This document shows positions 23,938 through 39,347 of a stretch of DNA of 64,000 nt, piece after piece. The position numbers and the translations under genes were made by a program. A model generated the notes under the pieces. The model ran no database searches and was not told the origin of the DNA. It worked only from the letters and a program-made list of their open reading frames with translations. Position 1 is the first letter of the stretch. Each line of letters opens with the position of its first letter. The DNA is from Pollenia angustigena (Eukaryota > Arthropoda > Insecta > Diptera > Polleniidae), in contig OV884060.1 in assembly GCA_930367215.1 (NCBI GenBank), forward strand, positions 12,976,001 to 13,040,000, written 5' to 3'.

Positions 23938-24001
23938 GTTTATAAAGGAAATATATTAAAATTGAAAAAAATAAAATTTTTGATAATTATAAAAAGAACT
24001 T

Positions 24002-28057
<4,056 letters not shown>

Positions 28058-28449
28058 TCTATATATATGTATATAAAAATTATAATGCGTTTGTTTGTAT
28101 GATTGTTTGTTCGCTATATCTCATATATATATGTATGTAAATACGGGAACAATTTTTTGTGGTTGATTTTTAAGTATCTGATCGTCCACCGATTTTAATG
28201 AAACATATGTACATCATTTTAAAGGAATTTGTGTGTAGATATGCACAATATATTTTTATTCTAAATTTTTTTAATTAAAGTGTTTGAAAAGAGTTTTAAT
28301 TTATCTTTCAGACATTCGTACAAGGTTGGGTGAATAGGACATTTTTGCCGTTTTCTTAAAATGTGTACGTTTTTGTTGTATGTATAACGCATAGGTTTTC
28401 TCAAAAGTAAATGTCGAGTGGTCGAATTTCGGCCACCGGGCGATCCTAG
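28058..28449 (+). mobile_element. Short non-autonomous Helitron, copy 1
   Basis: Starts with TCTATATATATGTATATAAA and ends with GGCCACCGGGCGATCCTAG followed by host T. Preceding A, 5' TC and 3' CTAG before T are the canonical Helitron A|T insertion. Copy 2 (52734-52922) shares AATACGGGAACAATTTTT, TCGTCCACCGATTTTAAT and GTGGTC, AATTTCGGCCA, CGGGCGA. The open frames in reverse across it are not conserved. Confidence 0.75.
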
Positions 28450-28615
28450 TACTCCTAATTTCTTGACAACACACATTTGCCAAAAAGCTAGTGGGATTGG
28501 ACAAGTGTGCGTGCCACCTCCCATATAAAGGCAATATAGTTTTCTTTATATCAGGAAAATGGCAAGAGCCAAAGTTTCCAAATAAGGTACAGTCATCTTG
28601 CTTAACCCTGTACGG

Positions 28616-29657
28616 TTTCTCTTCGTCGAATCGACGAAGCTCATATACTTTTTATCATATAACTTTTTTATGAGTGTTCAAATAATGCTCTTTTTGTCAA
28701 CAACGTTAGCTGGATCCTCATTTTGTTAGTCACAACGACGAAGAGTAACTTTAGTGTAAGTTCTTGTGTCTATTTTTTGGATTTTAAATATTGCATTTGT
28801 CAACAACTACGTCATATACACTCACGAAAGTTCCTAAAAAATCTTTATTAACCTCTCGTGGCTCCCTATTTAAGAGACAGATTCGAGACACCTACTTTGC
28901 AAGCCTTAATTATGGAAAAAATTCAAAATAAAATATCTAATCGACAAGAATCCGTCGAAAATGTTATCAAAGGCCGAAAATAACATAAAATTTGTCAACT
29001 CTGTCCCTACAGCAAACGCAGAACGGCGAAAAGTAGTACATGTAATATACATATGGGCACTTCCACAGAAAATCTCTCTTTTTGGCACGTCACGTCACCT
29101 TGCAATTGTTCTTGTATTTTAGAAGCACGTTGTTCCAATTTCTCCTCTCTTTCACTAAATGAAAACCTAATTGCGCTCTACACCCAAATGCAAAAAAGTA
29201 AATAATATTTTCACTATTCTTTGAGAAACAATTAAAAATGGTTGGTGACGTTACGTGACAAAAAGTAGACATTTCTGTGGAAATACCAATATGCAAGAAA
29301 AGCATATGTTATAAACATAAAGTTGAACTTTGTGTCTCATGCGTAAAATAAGGCTAATAACTAAATATTTTTTTCTGTTGTATTATTTGACTGATTATCT
29401 TTAAAGGCTGAGTAAGAAAAAAGTTATTTATATTTTACCTTTTTAGATTTTGTTGTTTTAAAAAGTAAATTAATTAAAGAAAAACATTAAAAAAAGGAGT
29501 TCAAATCGTATCGAATTTTATAGGGAAAAAGAATTTTTAATTTTTTTTTATTTTTTTAAAAAACACAACTAAAACAGATTTTTGTTAATTTTTAACTTTA
29601 AAAATCGTTCCGCTAGAATTTATTTTTTAAAACGTTCGTCGATTCGACGAAGAGTTT
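28616..29657. mobile_element. ~1.04-kb element with palindromic CTTCGTCGAATCGACGAAG ends
   Basis: Both ends carry the 19-bp near-perfect palindrome, as TCTTCGTCGAATCGACGAAG at 28619-28638 and in reverse at about 29636-29653. The word TTCGTCGA/TCGACGA is therefore both terminal inverted repeat and hairpin. A MITE (29049-29293) is nested inside. No transposase frame is found. Palindromic ends of this kind fit no class I can name with confidence. Confidence 0.6.
29049..29293. mobile_element. MITE family with TTTCCACAGAAA ends, copy 1
   Basis: Left end ATGGGCACTTCCACAGAAA and right end in reverse ATTGGTATTTCCACAGAAA. It is about 90% identical by eye to 55484-55722 (copy 2), including CACGTCAC, CTTGTATTTTAGAA, GCGCTCTACACCCAAATGCA and GGTTGGTGACGTTACGTGAC. 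A more diverged copy is at 63089-63335. It is nested in the palindrome-ended element 28616-29657. Confidence 0.85.
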
Positions 29658-29689
29658 CCTTAATGTTCTAAAATAAAGAGTTACATTCC

Positions 29690-30000
29690 GCGCAAAAATA
29701 TTTATTCATATCTAAAACCGTAAGACAAAAATTTTCCAAACATTTAGAAAAGTTTGGGAGGGTTTGGAGAAGTAGGTGTGGCACAACATTTTTTTAATTA
29801 AATATATAAAAACCGTAAGGGAAAAATTATCCAAACATCCAGAAAAGTGTAGGCAGGTTTGGAGAAGTGGGCGTGGCAAGAAAAAATATTTATTTATTTA
29901 TATTTCAAAATCGTAAGAAAAAATATTTTAAAATGTGGTACAAATAGCTTTGCACGACAACTGCCAATAAGTAGGCGGGATTTATGAAGTGGCGCTGCAA
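29690..30000. repeat. Three diverged ~115-bp tandem units with GTGGGCGTGGCA
   Basis: Each unit has ACCGTAAG(A/G)(C/G)AAAAAT, CCAAACAT, AGAAAAGT, GGTTTGGAGAAGT and a G-rich GTGGGCGTGGCA-like end. The third is the most degraded. GGGCGTGGC-type words in short tandem units are usual in DINE/mini-me type elements of flies. The array is probably the relic core of such an element. Confidence 0.55.
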
Positions 30001-30408
30001 AAAATAGTTTTTACACAACATACATTACAACATCTGTGCAAAGTGGACTTGATTGGGTAAGTGGTCGTGGTACTTCCCCTATAAAGACAATCAAGATTTT
30101 TATATATAACTAGATGACCCGTGCAAATATTTCGCACCGTTAGTTGTCATTTTTGTAACATAAAATGAAAATAATTAATAGAAATTTTAGTAACTTCAAT
30201 ACATTTTATTAAAAGTATAAAAATATTAGAAATCATAATATATATCATACATATTTACATACATACATACATATGTTTAAATGCTTTTATAATACTTCTT
30301 TGAATACAATGTTAGAGGTAATGACATGATCATCGTTAACTTTTTGCCCGTACGAATCCTTAATACAAACAAAAATATATTTCTAATTATTTTTCGTCAT
30401 TAGTGTTA
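30001..30408. other. Repeat-like spacer, no gene
   Basis: Contains GTGGTCGTGGTACTTCCC and AACTAGATGACCCGTGCAAAT, both typical of dispersed fly repeats, then A+T-rich sequence with an (CATA)n run near 30247-30273. No coding sequence is supported. Confidence 0.4.
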
Positions 30409-30614
30409 GAAATAAGCTTTAAAATGAGATATCATTCATTAAATTTGATGCGGTGGTATGGGAGATATTTGCAACCGACAAAAAAAAGTGCTTTAGAAAT
30501 AATATATATGAAGAAATAAGCTTTAAAATGAGATATCATTCATTAAATTTGATGCGGTGGTATGGGAGATATTTGCAACCGACAAAAAAAGTGCTTTAGA
30601 AATAATATATATGA
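30409..30614. repeat. Almost perfect ~103-bp tandem duplication
   Basis: Units 30409-30512 and 30513-30614 both begin GAAATAAGCTTTAAAATGAG and end GCTTTAGAAATAATATATAT. The only difference I see is the length of one A run. Such identity means a very recent duplication or an assembly artefact. Confidence 0.85.
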
Positions 30615-30784
30615 TATGGAGAACTGTAACAGTGAAAGCTATTTAATTTTGTAAAAAAAAGCTTATATATTAATACAGAACATCTGCAGAAAAGTATGTT
30701 CAATTGGAAAAGTGGGCATGGCACCTCACATACAAAGGCACTTTAAATTTCTATATAAGTAGATGTAGTACAAACATTTACTAG

Positions 30785-30827
30785 TTTTATTTCGATGGCG
30801 GTAGCGAAGCGCACCGGGCTAAGCTAG
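30785..30827 (+). mobile_element. Helitron-type 3' end
   Basis: GGCGGTAGCGAAGCGCACCGGGCTAAGCTAG followed by T has a GC-rich hairpin region just before a CTAG terminus, as Helitrons do. The matching 5' end was not located with confidence; AACTAGATGACCCGTGC near 30105 may be the border of another element. Confidence 0.45.
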
Positions 30828-31064
30828 TAAATAATAAAGCAAGAAAACCCGCAATTTGTTTCAGTGATGCCATTTTAGCATTTTTGGTGCAAGACTTGGC
30901 ATTCTGTTTTGCCAAAATGCATTAAGACTTTTTTAAAAAATCTGCTAAATACCTACTATTTTATTACAATTTATTTACAAAAAAGAAAACTTTATTGTAT
31001 ACAAAAATTTGTATATAATTGAAACTTGTTATTGCAAATAAGAATAATAACTGTTCCACTAAAA

Positions 31065-31990
31065 CTTTTTACTGTTATTATGCAGATATTGTAACAGAGT
31101 TTTTAACCCTAATAATTTATTGGGCAATTTTTACCCCAAATGAATAAATAGTGTTAATTTCGTTTTTTTTTTTCAACTAAATTAATTACCAATTACAGAA
31201 AATAATTTAGTCAACTTTCCGTTGTCAATTTCATGAAATATCTAAAAAAAAAATTTTAAATTTACCTTGGAACTTTTCATTTGACCTTTGGCGTTGTACG
31301 ATTTTGACCAAATTTTCAAAAAATAGTCCTAGAAGCTTGTGTCATGGTACTCTGAAAAGCATTAAGTGAAACTAAATAAAAATAGATTATAAATTTAAAA
31401 AAAGCATTTTCCTCGAAATACTTAAAATTCGAATCGTTGCCATACCCAAGTGTTCCGGTTATATTTTTAAATTTTGTTTGTTTTCATCTTCTTTTAACAC
31501 ATAAAGTACTTAAAGAAGTAAATTTAAAACTGTTTTGAATTTATCATAAAAAATTTTTACTTTTACTATGCAGATAATTCATTGAAACTGCTTTTTGAGC
31601 TTTAAAAGGGTTAATTTCGATTTTTTTTTTTTTCTTTTGAAATAGTAATTACTAATTACAAAAAAAATTCTAGTCAACTTTCATCCAAATATGAATATAC
31701 GTAACGACATTTCGTTCTCAATTTCGTGAAATATTAAAATTTCCAACAATTTTATATTTGAACTTGTCATTTGACATTTGGCGTGATTCGATTTTGACCA
31801 AATTTTCAGGATAAAGTCCTTGTAGTTTGTGTCATTGAACTCAGAATAGCATAAAGTGAAACTTAATAAAAATAAATGAACTTTACCCTATTGATCAATT
31901 GTGTGCAAAAAAATCCTTTTCCTTGAAATCCGTAAATATCAAATCGTTGCCCTACCCAAGTGTACCGGGGGATATTTTAAAAAAATGTGT
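31065..31990. repeat. Diverged ~470-bp direct repeat, two tandem copies
   Basis: Copy 1 (about 31065-31470) and copy 2 (about 31565-31990) share in order ATGCAGATA, GGGTTAATTTCG-like words, ATTACAAA, AGTCAACTTTC, CATTTGAC.TTTGGCGT, CGATTTTGACCAAATTTTCA, AAGTGAAACT.AATAAAAATA, AATCGTTGCC.TACCCAAGTG and a final CCGG. By eye they are 70-80% identical. No protein is conserved. Confidence 0.7.
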
Positions 31991-32491
31991 GACATCATCA
32001 TACTACAGGTTTACGCCATACAATAAAATACCTTTTTTCACCTCCCACAAAATTGAGTATTTGGAATAAAAAAATAAAATTACAGAAATTAATTTCATAA
32101 ATCTTTAAGCAGTGCGCTTAAATTTCCCGTTCAATTAATAATTGGCACATAAGTGGTCTAGGGCGTTATTTACTACTGAGCTAATTTTTGAGTTTCTACA
32201 CCTTTTTGAAAACATAACTGTACCTACATTTCGATTACTTTATTATCTTGAATAAAACTTTTACACCATTAAATATTAATTTTTGTTCTATATGGAGACA
32301 ATTTTTACTAGTCGGGAATTTTTGTACAGCGTAAATGTACCTTGGGAGAAGGAGTCAAAAATACTCTCTTCGATAAAATGGTATTGAGACCAAAAAAGCG
32401 TCACAAAAAACACCCGAAAAGCGTCAAAATGGCAACACTGTTCACCAATATTCTTTAAATCTTAAATCATCTACATATAAAACTTTTGAAT

Positions 32492-33142
32492 TACCCTGCA
32501 GGCAATTCAGTTAACTATCAATTAATTTAAAGCTAACTATTTCTCAAGTAGTGGTGGTTGACAATTGGATTACTTTTATATGTAATTAACTAACTTTTTT
32601 AACATTGCGATGTCCTAGGAAGTAGTCAATTGTCCGACTCTGCATTACTTTCAGTTAACTTAAAAGTTAACTTTTTGTAGCTACCCAGAAAAAACTTTAT
32701 AAAAATATATAGTTACACAAAGTCAATAAAGTAAATTTTTTTTTATTTTTTTTAATTTTTTTTTTTATTTTTTATAATTTAATTTAATTTTTTAATTATT
32801 TTTTTTTTTATTTTTTCTTATTTTATTTTACTTTATTTTATTTTTTATTTTTCTGTCTCTGGTGGGATTCGATCCCGCAACCTCGGTGCTGATAGACTAG
32901 CTCGCTACCAGCTAGTCTACCGGGGCAGTGTAGTTATTGTATTAAAAAACTATGTTTTTTGACTATAATGACATTTTGTTTGCCAATCGACATGGCTCTC
33001 TCTACTTAAAATATACAGTGTTTGTATACACTTTGGTTAATGTAAATTTTCCATTGCTTAGTTGTTGGCTTTAAGTTAGTCTATACAAGCTAACTTAAAG
33101 TTGGCTTTTTTTGTAGTTAGCTACTCATTTGCCGGCAGGGTA
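32492..33142. mobile_element. ~650-bp element with TACCCTGC ends carrying a SINE
   Basis: TACCCTGCAGGCAATTCAG at the left and TACCCTGCCGGCAAATGAG in reverse at the right are inverted repeats. Subterminal AGTTAACTTAAAGTTAACTT-like palindromes recur on both arms. The tRNA-like SINE at 32735-32930 lies in the middle, either inserted later or captured. Confidence 0.65.
32735..32930 (-). mobile_element. tRNA-derived SINE, copy 1
   Basis: On the minus strand it begins GCCCCGGTAGACTAGCTGG (A-box-like) and continues with GGATCGAATCC, a B-box match (plus 32865-32875). An A-rich tail of TAAAA-type units follows. The 5' part has the length and order of a tRNA, but the 3' acceptor strand needed to pair with GCCCCGG is missing, so it is not a tRNA gene. 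The second copy at 59883-60025 shares CTAGTCTATCA, CCGAGGTTGCGGG and the 5' GCCCCG. It would be transcribed by RNA polymerase III. Confidence 0.7.
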
Positions 33143-34008
33143 GTTATTTATAATTTGCTACAACAAAATTAAAGAGTCGAATAATAAAAAAAAAAACCAA
33201 AAAAAAATAACAATGTTTTATTGACAGCAATTAACTCAAGTGTCATTGATATGATCTATTGCATTAAGAAAATTCAAACAAGATTTATTTCTAGTGATGA
33301 GCTTCATTAGCTAAACAAATCATAAAGTACATTATTAAAAAAATAGTACGCAAACATTTTTCTAAGCATTGGAATTTTTTTATTTTTAATAAGCTTTCAT
33401 CTAAATGATATTTGAAATCCAATAAAATTTTGTAAAATGTATATACCGCACACTAAATCATAAGTAGACACAGCTCAAAATGCAATAATGTTCAGGAGAG
33501 GCAAAAAAAAATTTTCAAAATCCGTCTGAAATTTTTTTTCCGAACTAAGTTTCTCAAGTGTTAAAGAAGAAGAAAAAATAGAAGACAGTGACACTAACGA
33601 AATTTCCGTGGTTGCTATGCATTTGATTTTTGAACAGGCTTAGGCCTAGAACAATATAAAATAAGTAGTTGTAGTAGTAGCTGAATCTACAAAATGCTCT
33701 GAAGCGCAACAAAGTTCAAAATTTCGAATTTTGAGCTTCAACTTCAACTGCAACGACCACTACAACTACGTATTCTGTTGACAATACTTTGAAATTGAAT
33801 TGTATACTACAGCGACTATTCTGTTCCCCACTTTATGAATAACGAAAATGTTTTAATAAATTTTTGAGTCTTGACTGTTAATGATTTCGAGTGCGATATG
33901 TCATATAACAAAATACTTGACTTCAAGTTTTTTTTTTAAATTTTAGCCCCTTGGTGCCTCAAAATTAAATTTTATTAACATTATCTACATATAAAAATGA
34001 AGTATGTA
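33143..34008. other. Intergenic, no gene
   Basis: A+T-rich sequence without recognisable coding. TCTACATATAAAAATGAA just before the mariner insertion (about 33983-34000) resembles a Helitron 5' end, which the mariner would then interrupt; this is weak. Confidence 0.4.
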
Positions 34009-34912
34009 TCGGGTGATTTTTTAGCTATTATCTTTTTGTTTCGTGTTTTGTTTCACTGTCAAACATCTTCAGTTTGGTCTATAATTTAGCCATGAATCGT
34101 CTTACAAACGAACAACGCTTCCAAATTATTGAATTTTATTATCAAAATGCGTGCTCTGTTAAGAAAGTTCATCCACTTTTTTATCGAAAAATTATGTTCC
34201 GCGACGAATCTCATTTTTGGCTCAATGGGTACGTTAACAAGCAGAATGGTCGATTTTGGTGTGAAGATCAGCAAGAAGCATTGCAAGAGCTACAAATACA
34301 ACCAGAAAAAGTCACAGTTTGGTGCGGTTTATGGGCTGGTGGCATCCTTGGACCGTACTTCTTCAAAGATGATGCGAATCGTAACGTAACTGTGAATGGT
34401 GAGCGCTACCGTGAGATGATATCCAACTTTTTTTTGCCCAAAATGCAAAAGCTTGACTTGCATGACATGTAGTTTCAACAAGACGGTGCCACATGCCACA
34501 CAGCACGCTTGACAATGGACTTATTGAGAGGCGAGTTCGGTGAACATTTTATTTTGGGACCGGTCAATTGGCCGCCTAGATCGTGCGATTTAACGCCTTT
34601 AGACTATTTTTTGTGGGGCTATGTTAAAGTCCATGTCTAAACACACATGCCCGCTTCAATTGACGTATTGGAAGACAACATTCAAGCATTTATTCATGAG
34701 ATACCGGCCGAAATGTTGGAAAAAGTATGCCAAAATTGGACTAAGCGGATGGACCATTTGAGGCGCAGTCACGGTCAGCATTTGCATGAAATAATCTTCA
34801 AACATTAAATTATATGGACCGTACTATCGACTCAAAAAAATATTTCATGCATTTTCTCTGAATTTATTGTGTTTTTTTTTAACTTTACTATAGCTCTTAA
34901 AAAATCACCCAT
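34009..34912 (+). mobile_element. Rosa-like mariner element, defective
   Basis: Terminal inverted repeats GGGTGATTTTTTA (left 34011-34023) and its inverse (right, ending 34910) are flanked by TA (34007-34008 and 34913-34914). The 904-bp element contains the transposase relic at 34092-34808. Elements of this kind are normally about 1.2-1.3 kb; the deficit reflects an internal deletion in the N-terminal region. Confidence 0.85.
34092..34808 (+). pseudogene. Mariner transposase with deletion and two stops
   Basis: Related to IS630/Tc1/mariner DDE transposases of the rosa (DD41D) type, which cut and rejoin DNA at TA sites. It starts MNRLTNEQRFQIIEFYYQN (DNA-binding helix). Most of the DNA-binding region is then missing, because residues near SVKKV join directly to FYRKIMFRDESHFW. 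The first catalytic Asp is in FRDESHF, the second in FQQDGATCHTA and the third in LTPLDYFLWG. By my count 39 residues separate the last two. In-frame stops lie at 34470-34472 (TAG, probably from a Trp codon) and 34638-34640 (TAA). It is inactive, but its TIRs could be mobilised in trans. Confidence 0.88.
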
Positions 34913-36408
34913 TAGTATGTAAGTACTCTTACATATTATTGATAACAGCTCCACAGTTTGAAATTCACTCTTATAATGAATCACACTTAAATAAACAACA
35001 ACTTCTTGATAAGAAGATGTTTTAATTTTATTAATCATCTTTTAAAAAGCAACAATAATTTGGTTATTGATCTTTACTTCATTATTTTGAACTTTTAAAT
35101 GGGTATAAATGTTTTCACTATTGAGCAAATTTTGCTCTGAATGCAAAATAAAAATTTCAAAATCGCCCATAAACAAAGTCAATAATAAATTTAATATAAG
35201 TACTTTGTATGTGCATAGGTACGTATGTATGTATGTCTAAAATATATACAAATTTAAAAAAAAATAAGAGAAACCAACGATAATCAAATACAAAAAGCAA
35301 ATTTATGTATGAATAATGTACTTGCATATATTCGCCAAAAACAAAGAGAAGGTTAGCGCACAGAAATAGATGAATCTCATTTAATGTTTTTAAAAATTAC
35401 ATAGAATGATGAAGAAAAAAAAATTTGACCTACATTCTATGTTTCACTATGTAATGAAAAAATTGTCTGTGGTGTTTTTTTTTTTTTTTCTTAATTTATT
35501 TAAAATTTTTTTTTATAGAAAGCTTTTTTAAACTTTTAGCATCGAACTCTTTTTCGAGATTTATCTGACCAAAAATATGTATTCAATTCTGGAAACTCAA
35601 CTGGGACGAACGAAAAAGTTTGCTCCAATATTTCTGCAATTAAATTCGTCGTATAATCTAGGGCTGTCAGATAAGGTGATTTCGTGCCAATCGTGGCGAT
35701 TTTATAACAGAAGTGGGCACAACTAAAACTATGCTTGTATTGATGCTTATTAGTATTAGTGAGATGGCAGAAGTACCCACCAAACACAAAAATAAAACAT
35801 TTTTTTAATAGTGCAAATTGCAAAGATTTTCAAAAAAGTAAAATCCAGAATCATTTATGTAAAAAAAAACACGTGTGTTTGCTGGGTAAATTCTCTTGAA
35901 AAAAATATAAGAACAAATGTAAGCATCTGCTTCATGTGCATTCGAAGCTGTCTCATCGAAAACTAAATTAAAGAGGCTAAGAATACGTATGAAACAGTGT
36001 TACCACCAGCAAGATTCAAAATTGCACTTGAGATGAAGCAAAATTACCCGATTTAAATGAAATTTCACCTGATATAAAATTTAAGTTTTATTTAATAAAA
36101 ATACATTTACAATGAAGCAAAAACACAACAAACTCATTAAAACAAGATCAATATTAGTCAAACTGTTAATTTTATTTAAATTAACAAAAAATAACATTAA
36201 AGACTTAAAAAATTTAATAAAACATAAAATAAAACTGGTAAAATAATGAGTTTAACTTACACATTTGGTTGATATATCTTGGGAAGGTTTAAAATGTTCC
36301 TTGTCATTGCTTTATCATGGCTGCTTTTTAGCCCAAAAGAGCTTACGAAAGGTAAGCTGTCAAACGAACTGTCATACTGTTTTTACTTTTTGATCAGGCA
36401 TATCATCA
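34913..36408. other. Intergenic, A+T-rich, nothing recognised
   Basis: No supported gene. It contains a GTATG microsatellite (about 35220-35236), several poly-T runs (35477-35490 and 35509-35514), and open frames without homology or codon structure. An ~80-95 codon minus-strand frame at 35536-35823 was considered but has no recognisable family. Confidence 0.45.
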
Positions 36409-36665
36409 TGAATAGATTCATGCTTGAACAACGCAACCAAATTATCCAAATATACTTTGAAAATCAGCCATCGATTTTCGCAACTCAAAGGTGACTTCAT
36501 GACTTAAATGACGCAACTTTTTTTCACAAATGAAGGCGATGTGTCGATTTAGAGAAAATAAACTGTCAATAAGACTTCAAGGCCGTGCGATGTGACACTT
36601 ATTGATTGTTTTTCGTAGGGTTGTGAAGTCAGTGGTTAATGCTGATAAACCAACAACAATCAACT
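36409..36665 (+). pseudogene. Mariner transposase, N- and C-terminal scraps
   Basis: MNRFMLEQRNQIIQIYFENQ matches the N-terminus of the transposase at 34092. After about 120 bp of unmatched sequence, VVKSVVNADKPTTINL matches the segment after the third catalytic region (usual form VKS.VYADKP.TI). Everything between is gone. A second independent relic of the same family. Confidence 0.7.
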
Positions 36666-37148
36666 TGGCGGCAAGATTTTCCATTTGGCGATTTATAAAA
36701 TATTTGGCGGTTTTGTTGCCTATTTTTCAAAAGCCATGCATTTGTTTAGAGAATAGTTAAAGTCAATACGCAAAAACAAATTAATTTTTATTATGGAATT
36801 TTTATATACCATGATATTCAAGAATTCCCTTGAACCTAACGAACTTAAAGCTTCCAAATTTTTTTTAATAAAAAAAAATTCGCCAATTTTTCTAATCGCA
36901 AACAAAAGATATTTTAAAATTTTTTATAATTTTTGGCGATTTAATTTTGTATATTTTTTCGCAGTTTTTGGCGATTTCTAACTTTAACATAAAACTAGCT
37001 TCTTTTGCGTAAACACAATTTTAAATAAAAAAATAATTGTTTTACAAATACTAAACCAAATTGACTTTTGCTGATTTTTGGCATCCAGTTTGGCGATAGA
37101 GGTAAAAAAATCTGACAACTTTGGTATGAAGCACGACAAATATGTAAA
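36666..37148. other. A+T-rich spacer with repeated TTTTTGGCGAT words
   Basis: ATTTGGCGATT, TTTTTGGCGATT and AGTTTGGCGAT recur at about 36690-37096. No coding content. The words may be remains of a short tandem repeat. Confidence 0.4.
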
Positions 37149-37452
37149 GGACATGTCAGATAAAACTTTTGCTTCACGTTGCGTTAGAGATTCGCTTTGA
37201 CATCTAAGATAAAATATACAAACTTATACGAAACATGTCACATAACGTACTTTTAAGGAAGAATGAAGCGAAAAGTTAGGTAACTCTCATTTTTTTGCGT
37301 GCTTTGACAATTTGCTAGTATACGTTATTTTTGTTTACTTTTTTTTAACACACAATGCGTGAGTGTTTATTGCGACATACACTTTTGCGTTACGCTTTTC
37401 TGTCAAAGTTAGAAACGTCACGCAAAGCGATGAAGTTTTATCTGACATGGCC
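37149..37452. mobile_element. ~304-bp MITE with ACATGTCAGATAAAAC ends
   Basis: GACATGTCAGATAAAACTTT at the left and CCATGTCAGATAAAACTTCA in reverse at the right are terminal inverted repeats of about 17 bp. Beyond them, GCTTCACGTTGCGTTAGAG and GCTTTGCGTGACGTTTC show a weaker extended match. The interior is non-coding. Confidence 0.75.
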
Positions 37453-38867
37453 TTAAGTGCCGACTTTTAGGAGAGAAGGGAAAAGAGAATGCCATTTCTT
37501 TTTCCCTCTCACCTAAAAACTCAAGGCTTGACGTGGCTGGAGGGCCACAGCTTGCTTTCTATGCTTTTTCACTGCATACGCAGTTGTTTTACGTGGACAT
37601 CTTGAGGCATTTAATGCGACGAGTAGATTCATTTTCAGCCTTTGTAAGCGTCAAAGGCAGCGATTGAACAAATCAAATGATTTTGACAAAACATAATTGA
37701 AATTTTTGTGGTGATGACGAATAAAAAGCTTTGCATGTAACTTGAAACTTAGAACGCAAGTGAGATATGGAAAAAACACAATGCATGTAGGCGAAAACGC
37801 GTTGTGTAGACCTCCAGCTTTTATAATTGAGAAATTTGTTTGGGGCTTGTGCGAAGAGAGAAAAATAGCGTAACCGTATTTAAAAAAATACTTACAAAAT
37901 AAAAAAATTAACAAAAACACAATTAAAAACTATTTTTTAGCTTAAAGCTTTGTTCACAATGAGAGCAAAAATTTTTTCTTCTATCTTATTTCTTCTCAAA
38001 GTATTTTATATATTTTCCTTTAATTTTTCAAACCAAAATGTAACAAAATTTTCTTTTTTTAAGTTGTGTCAACTTCTACTTAAGCAACATTTTGTATGAA
38101 GTTTTTAATGACGTTGGTGATAATTTTATTGAGTTTTGATTAAAAATTTTAACAAACTGTTCCAACAAACAAAAATAAATACGTAAAATATTGTTCTGGG
38201 CAAAATTTGCAAAAAAAAAAACAAATTTTGCTCTTTTATGAACACCAGTAAAATTGTTGCTTCCTGTTGTGAACGAAGCTTAATACTTTGTATTTTTATT
38301 TTAAATGATATACCTAAATTAAAAAAAAACAATTATTATAGTAAAAGATAACTTTATTTACTCAAATACTTGAAAACTAAAACTAAACAAGATCACCTTT
38401 TAATGATATTTCGTTGTTCGCCGTCGTGAGAATTAGAAATAAATCTAGTGTAAAGTCGATGTATATGAAGTACATATTTCGACCGATGCCATAATTATAT
38501 GTATTCTCATGTACACAAATATGTTCTATTTTTTGCGTTGAATATTCTCGACCGAAAATTCGTCGTTCATCCCAGTTTTATTCATAGCATAACCCTTTGA
38601 AAACAAATCGCTTTTCGCGTTTCTTACAAAAACAGAACTTTTGAGCTTCTTTTAACAAAAAGCTTAGCTCAAAGGTATTTCTGAACAAAAACATTGGCTA
38701 AGAAAATATTTTCAACAAAAAAATGTTTTTGCGTATTTTAGACCGGACGTTCATAAAAAAATGTTTAAGCTTTAAAAAAACAAATAATTTTCAATTTAGA
38801 ATTAAACTATAAGTTCTTTTACTTTAAGAAAACTTTTTCAAGTTACTTAAAGCGAATTTAAGGCATA
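37453..38867. other. Intergenic, no gene
   Basis: The first 85 bp (AAGTGCCGACTTTTAGGAG to CTTGACGTGG) resemble the MITE at 19319-19436. The rest is A+T-rich with no recognisable product. Open frames in 37651-38332 lack family similarity. Confidence 0.4.
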
Positions 38868-39060
38868 CTCTTCACCACAGGTGGAAAGGGTATATACAAG
38901 ACTGTTATTCCGTTTGTAATTTCGACAATATTGATCATAGATCATATAAAGTATATTAAATCTGGGTCGTTATGAGTAGCGAAGTTTATTTAACGATGTC
39001 CGCCTGTCACTTAAAATATGTTTTTCGCAGAATGGAATGATACCTACAAAAACTTTTTCA
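38868..39060 (+). mobile_element. Truncated DINE/mini-me-like element
   Basis: Begins CATACTCTTCACCACAGGTG, then GGTATATACAAGACTGTTATTCCG, ATATAAAGTATATTAAATCT and GATGTCCGCCTGTC. That is the left-end order of elements at 21331, 54161 and (reversed) 61371. The match stops near the CCGCCTGTC word. Confidence 0.6.
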
Positions 39061-39347
39061 ATGTCGACCTGTGTTATTTATTAACTAAAAAAAATATGTA
39101 TGTTTAACTTTTCTGTAAAAAAACTTTTCAAAGCTTTGCGAAAAAGCTTTTTTAATTTTATATTTTGGTTGCTTTAAAAAAAAATTCGCTTTTTTCAGTT
39201 TGTTTAATATCTCTCCAACAAAAAAAAAAAAAACTTTGCTCAGTTCAAGTATAAAAAATGTTTTTATTCATTCTGTTTTACTCTGTATCATAAATAAAAC
39301 ATAGGAAAATTTCACAGTCAACTAAAAATTTGAAATTCTATAAGATT

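Noticed and set aside
32855..32930. Functional tRNA gene on the minus strand
   Set aside because: A and B boxes are present, but the 3' acceptor strand is missing and one T-arm pair is broken; an A-rich tail follows. It fits a SINE.
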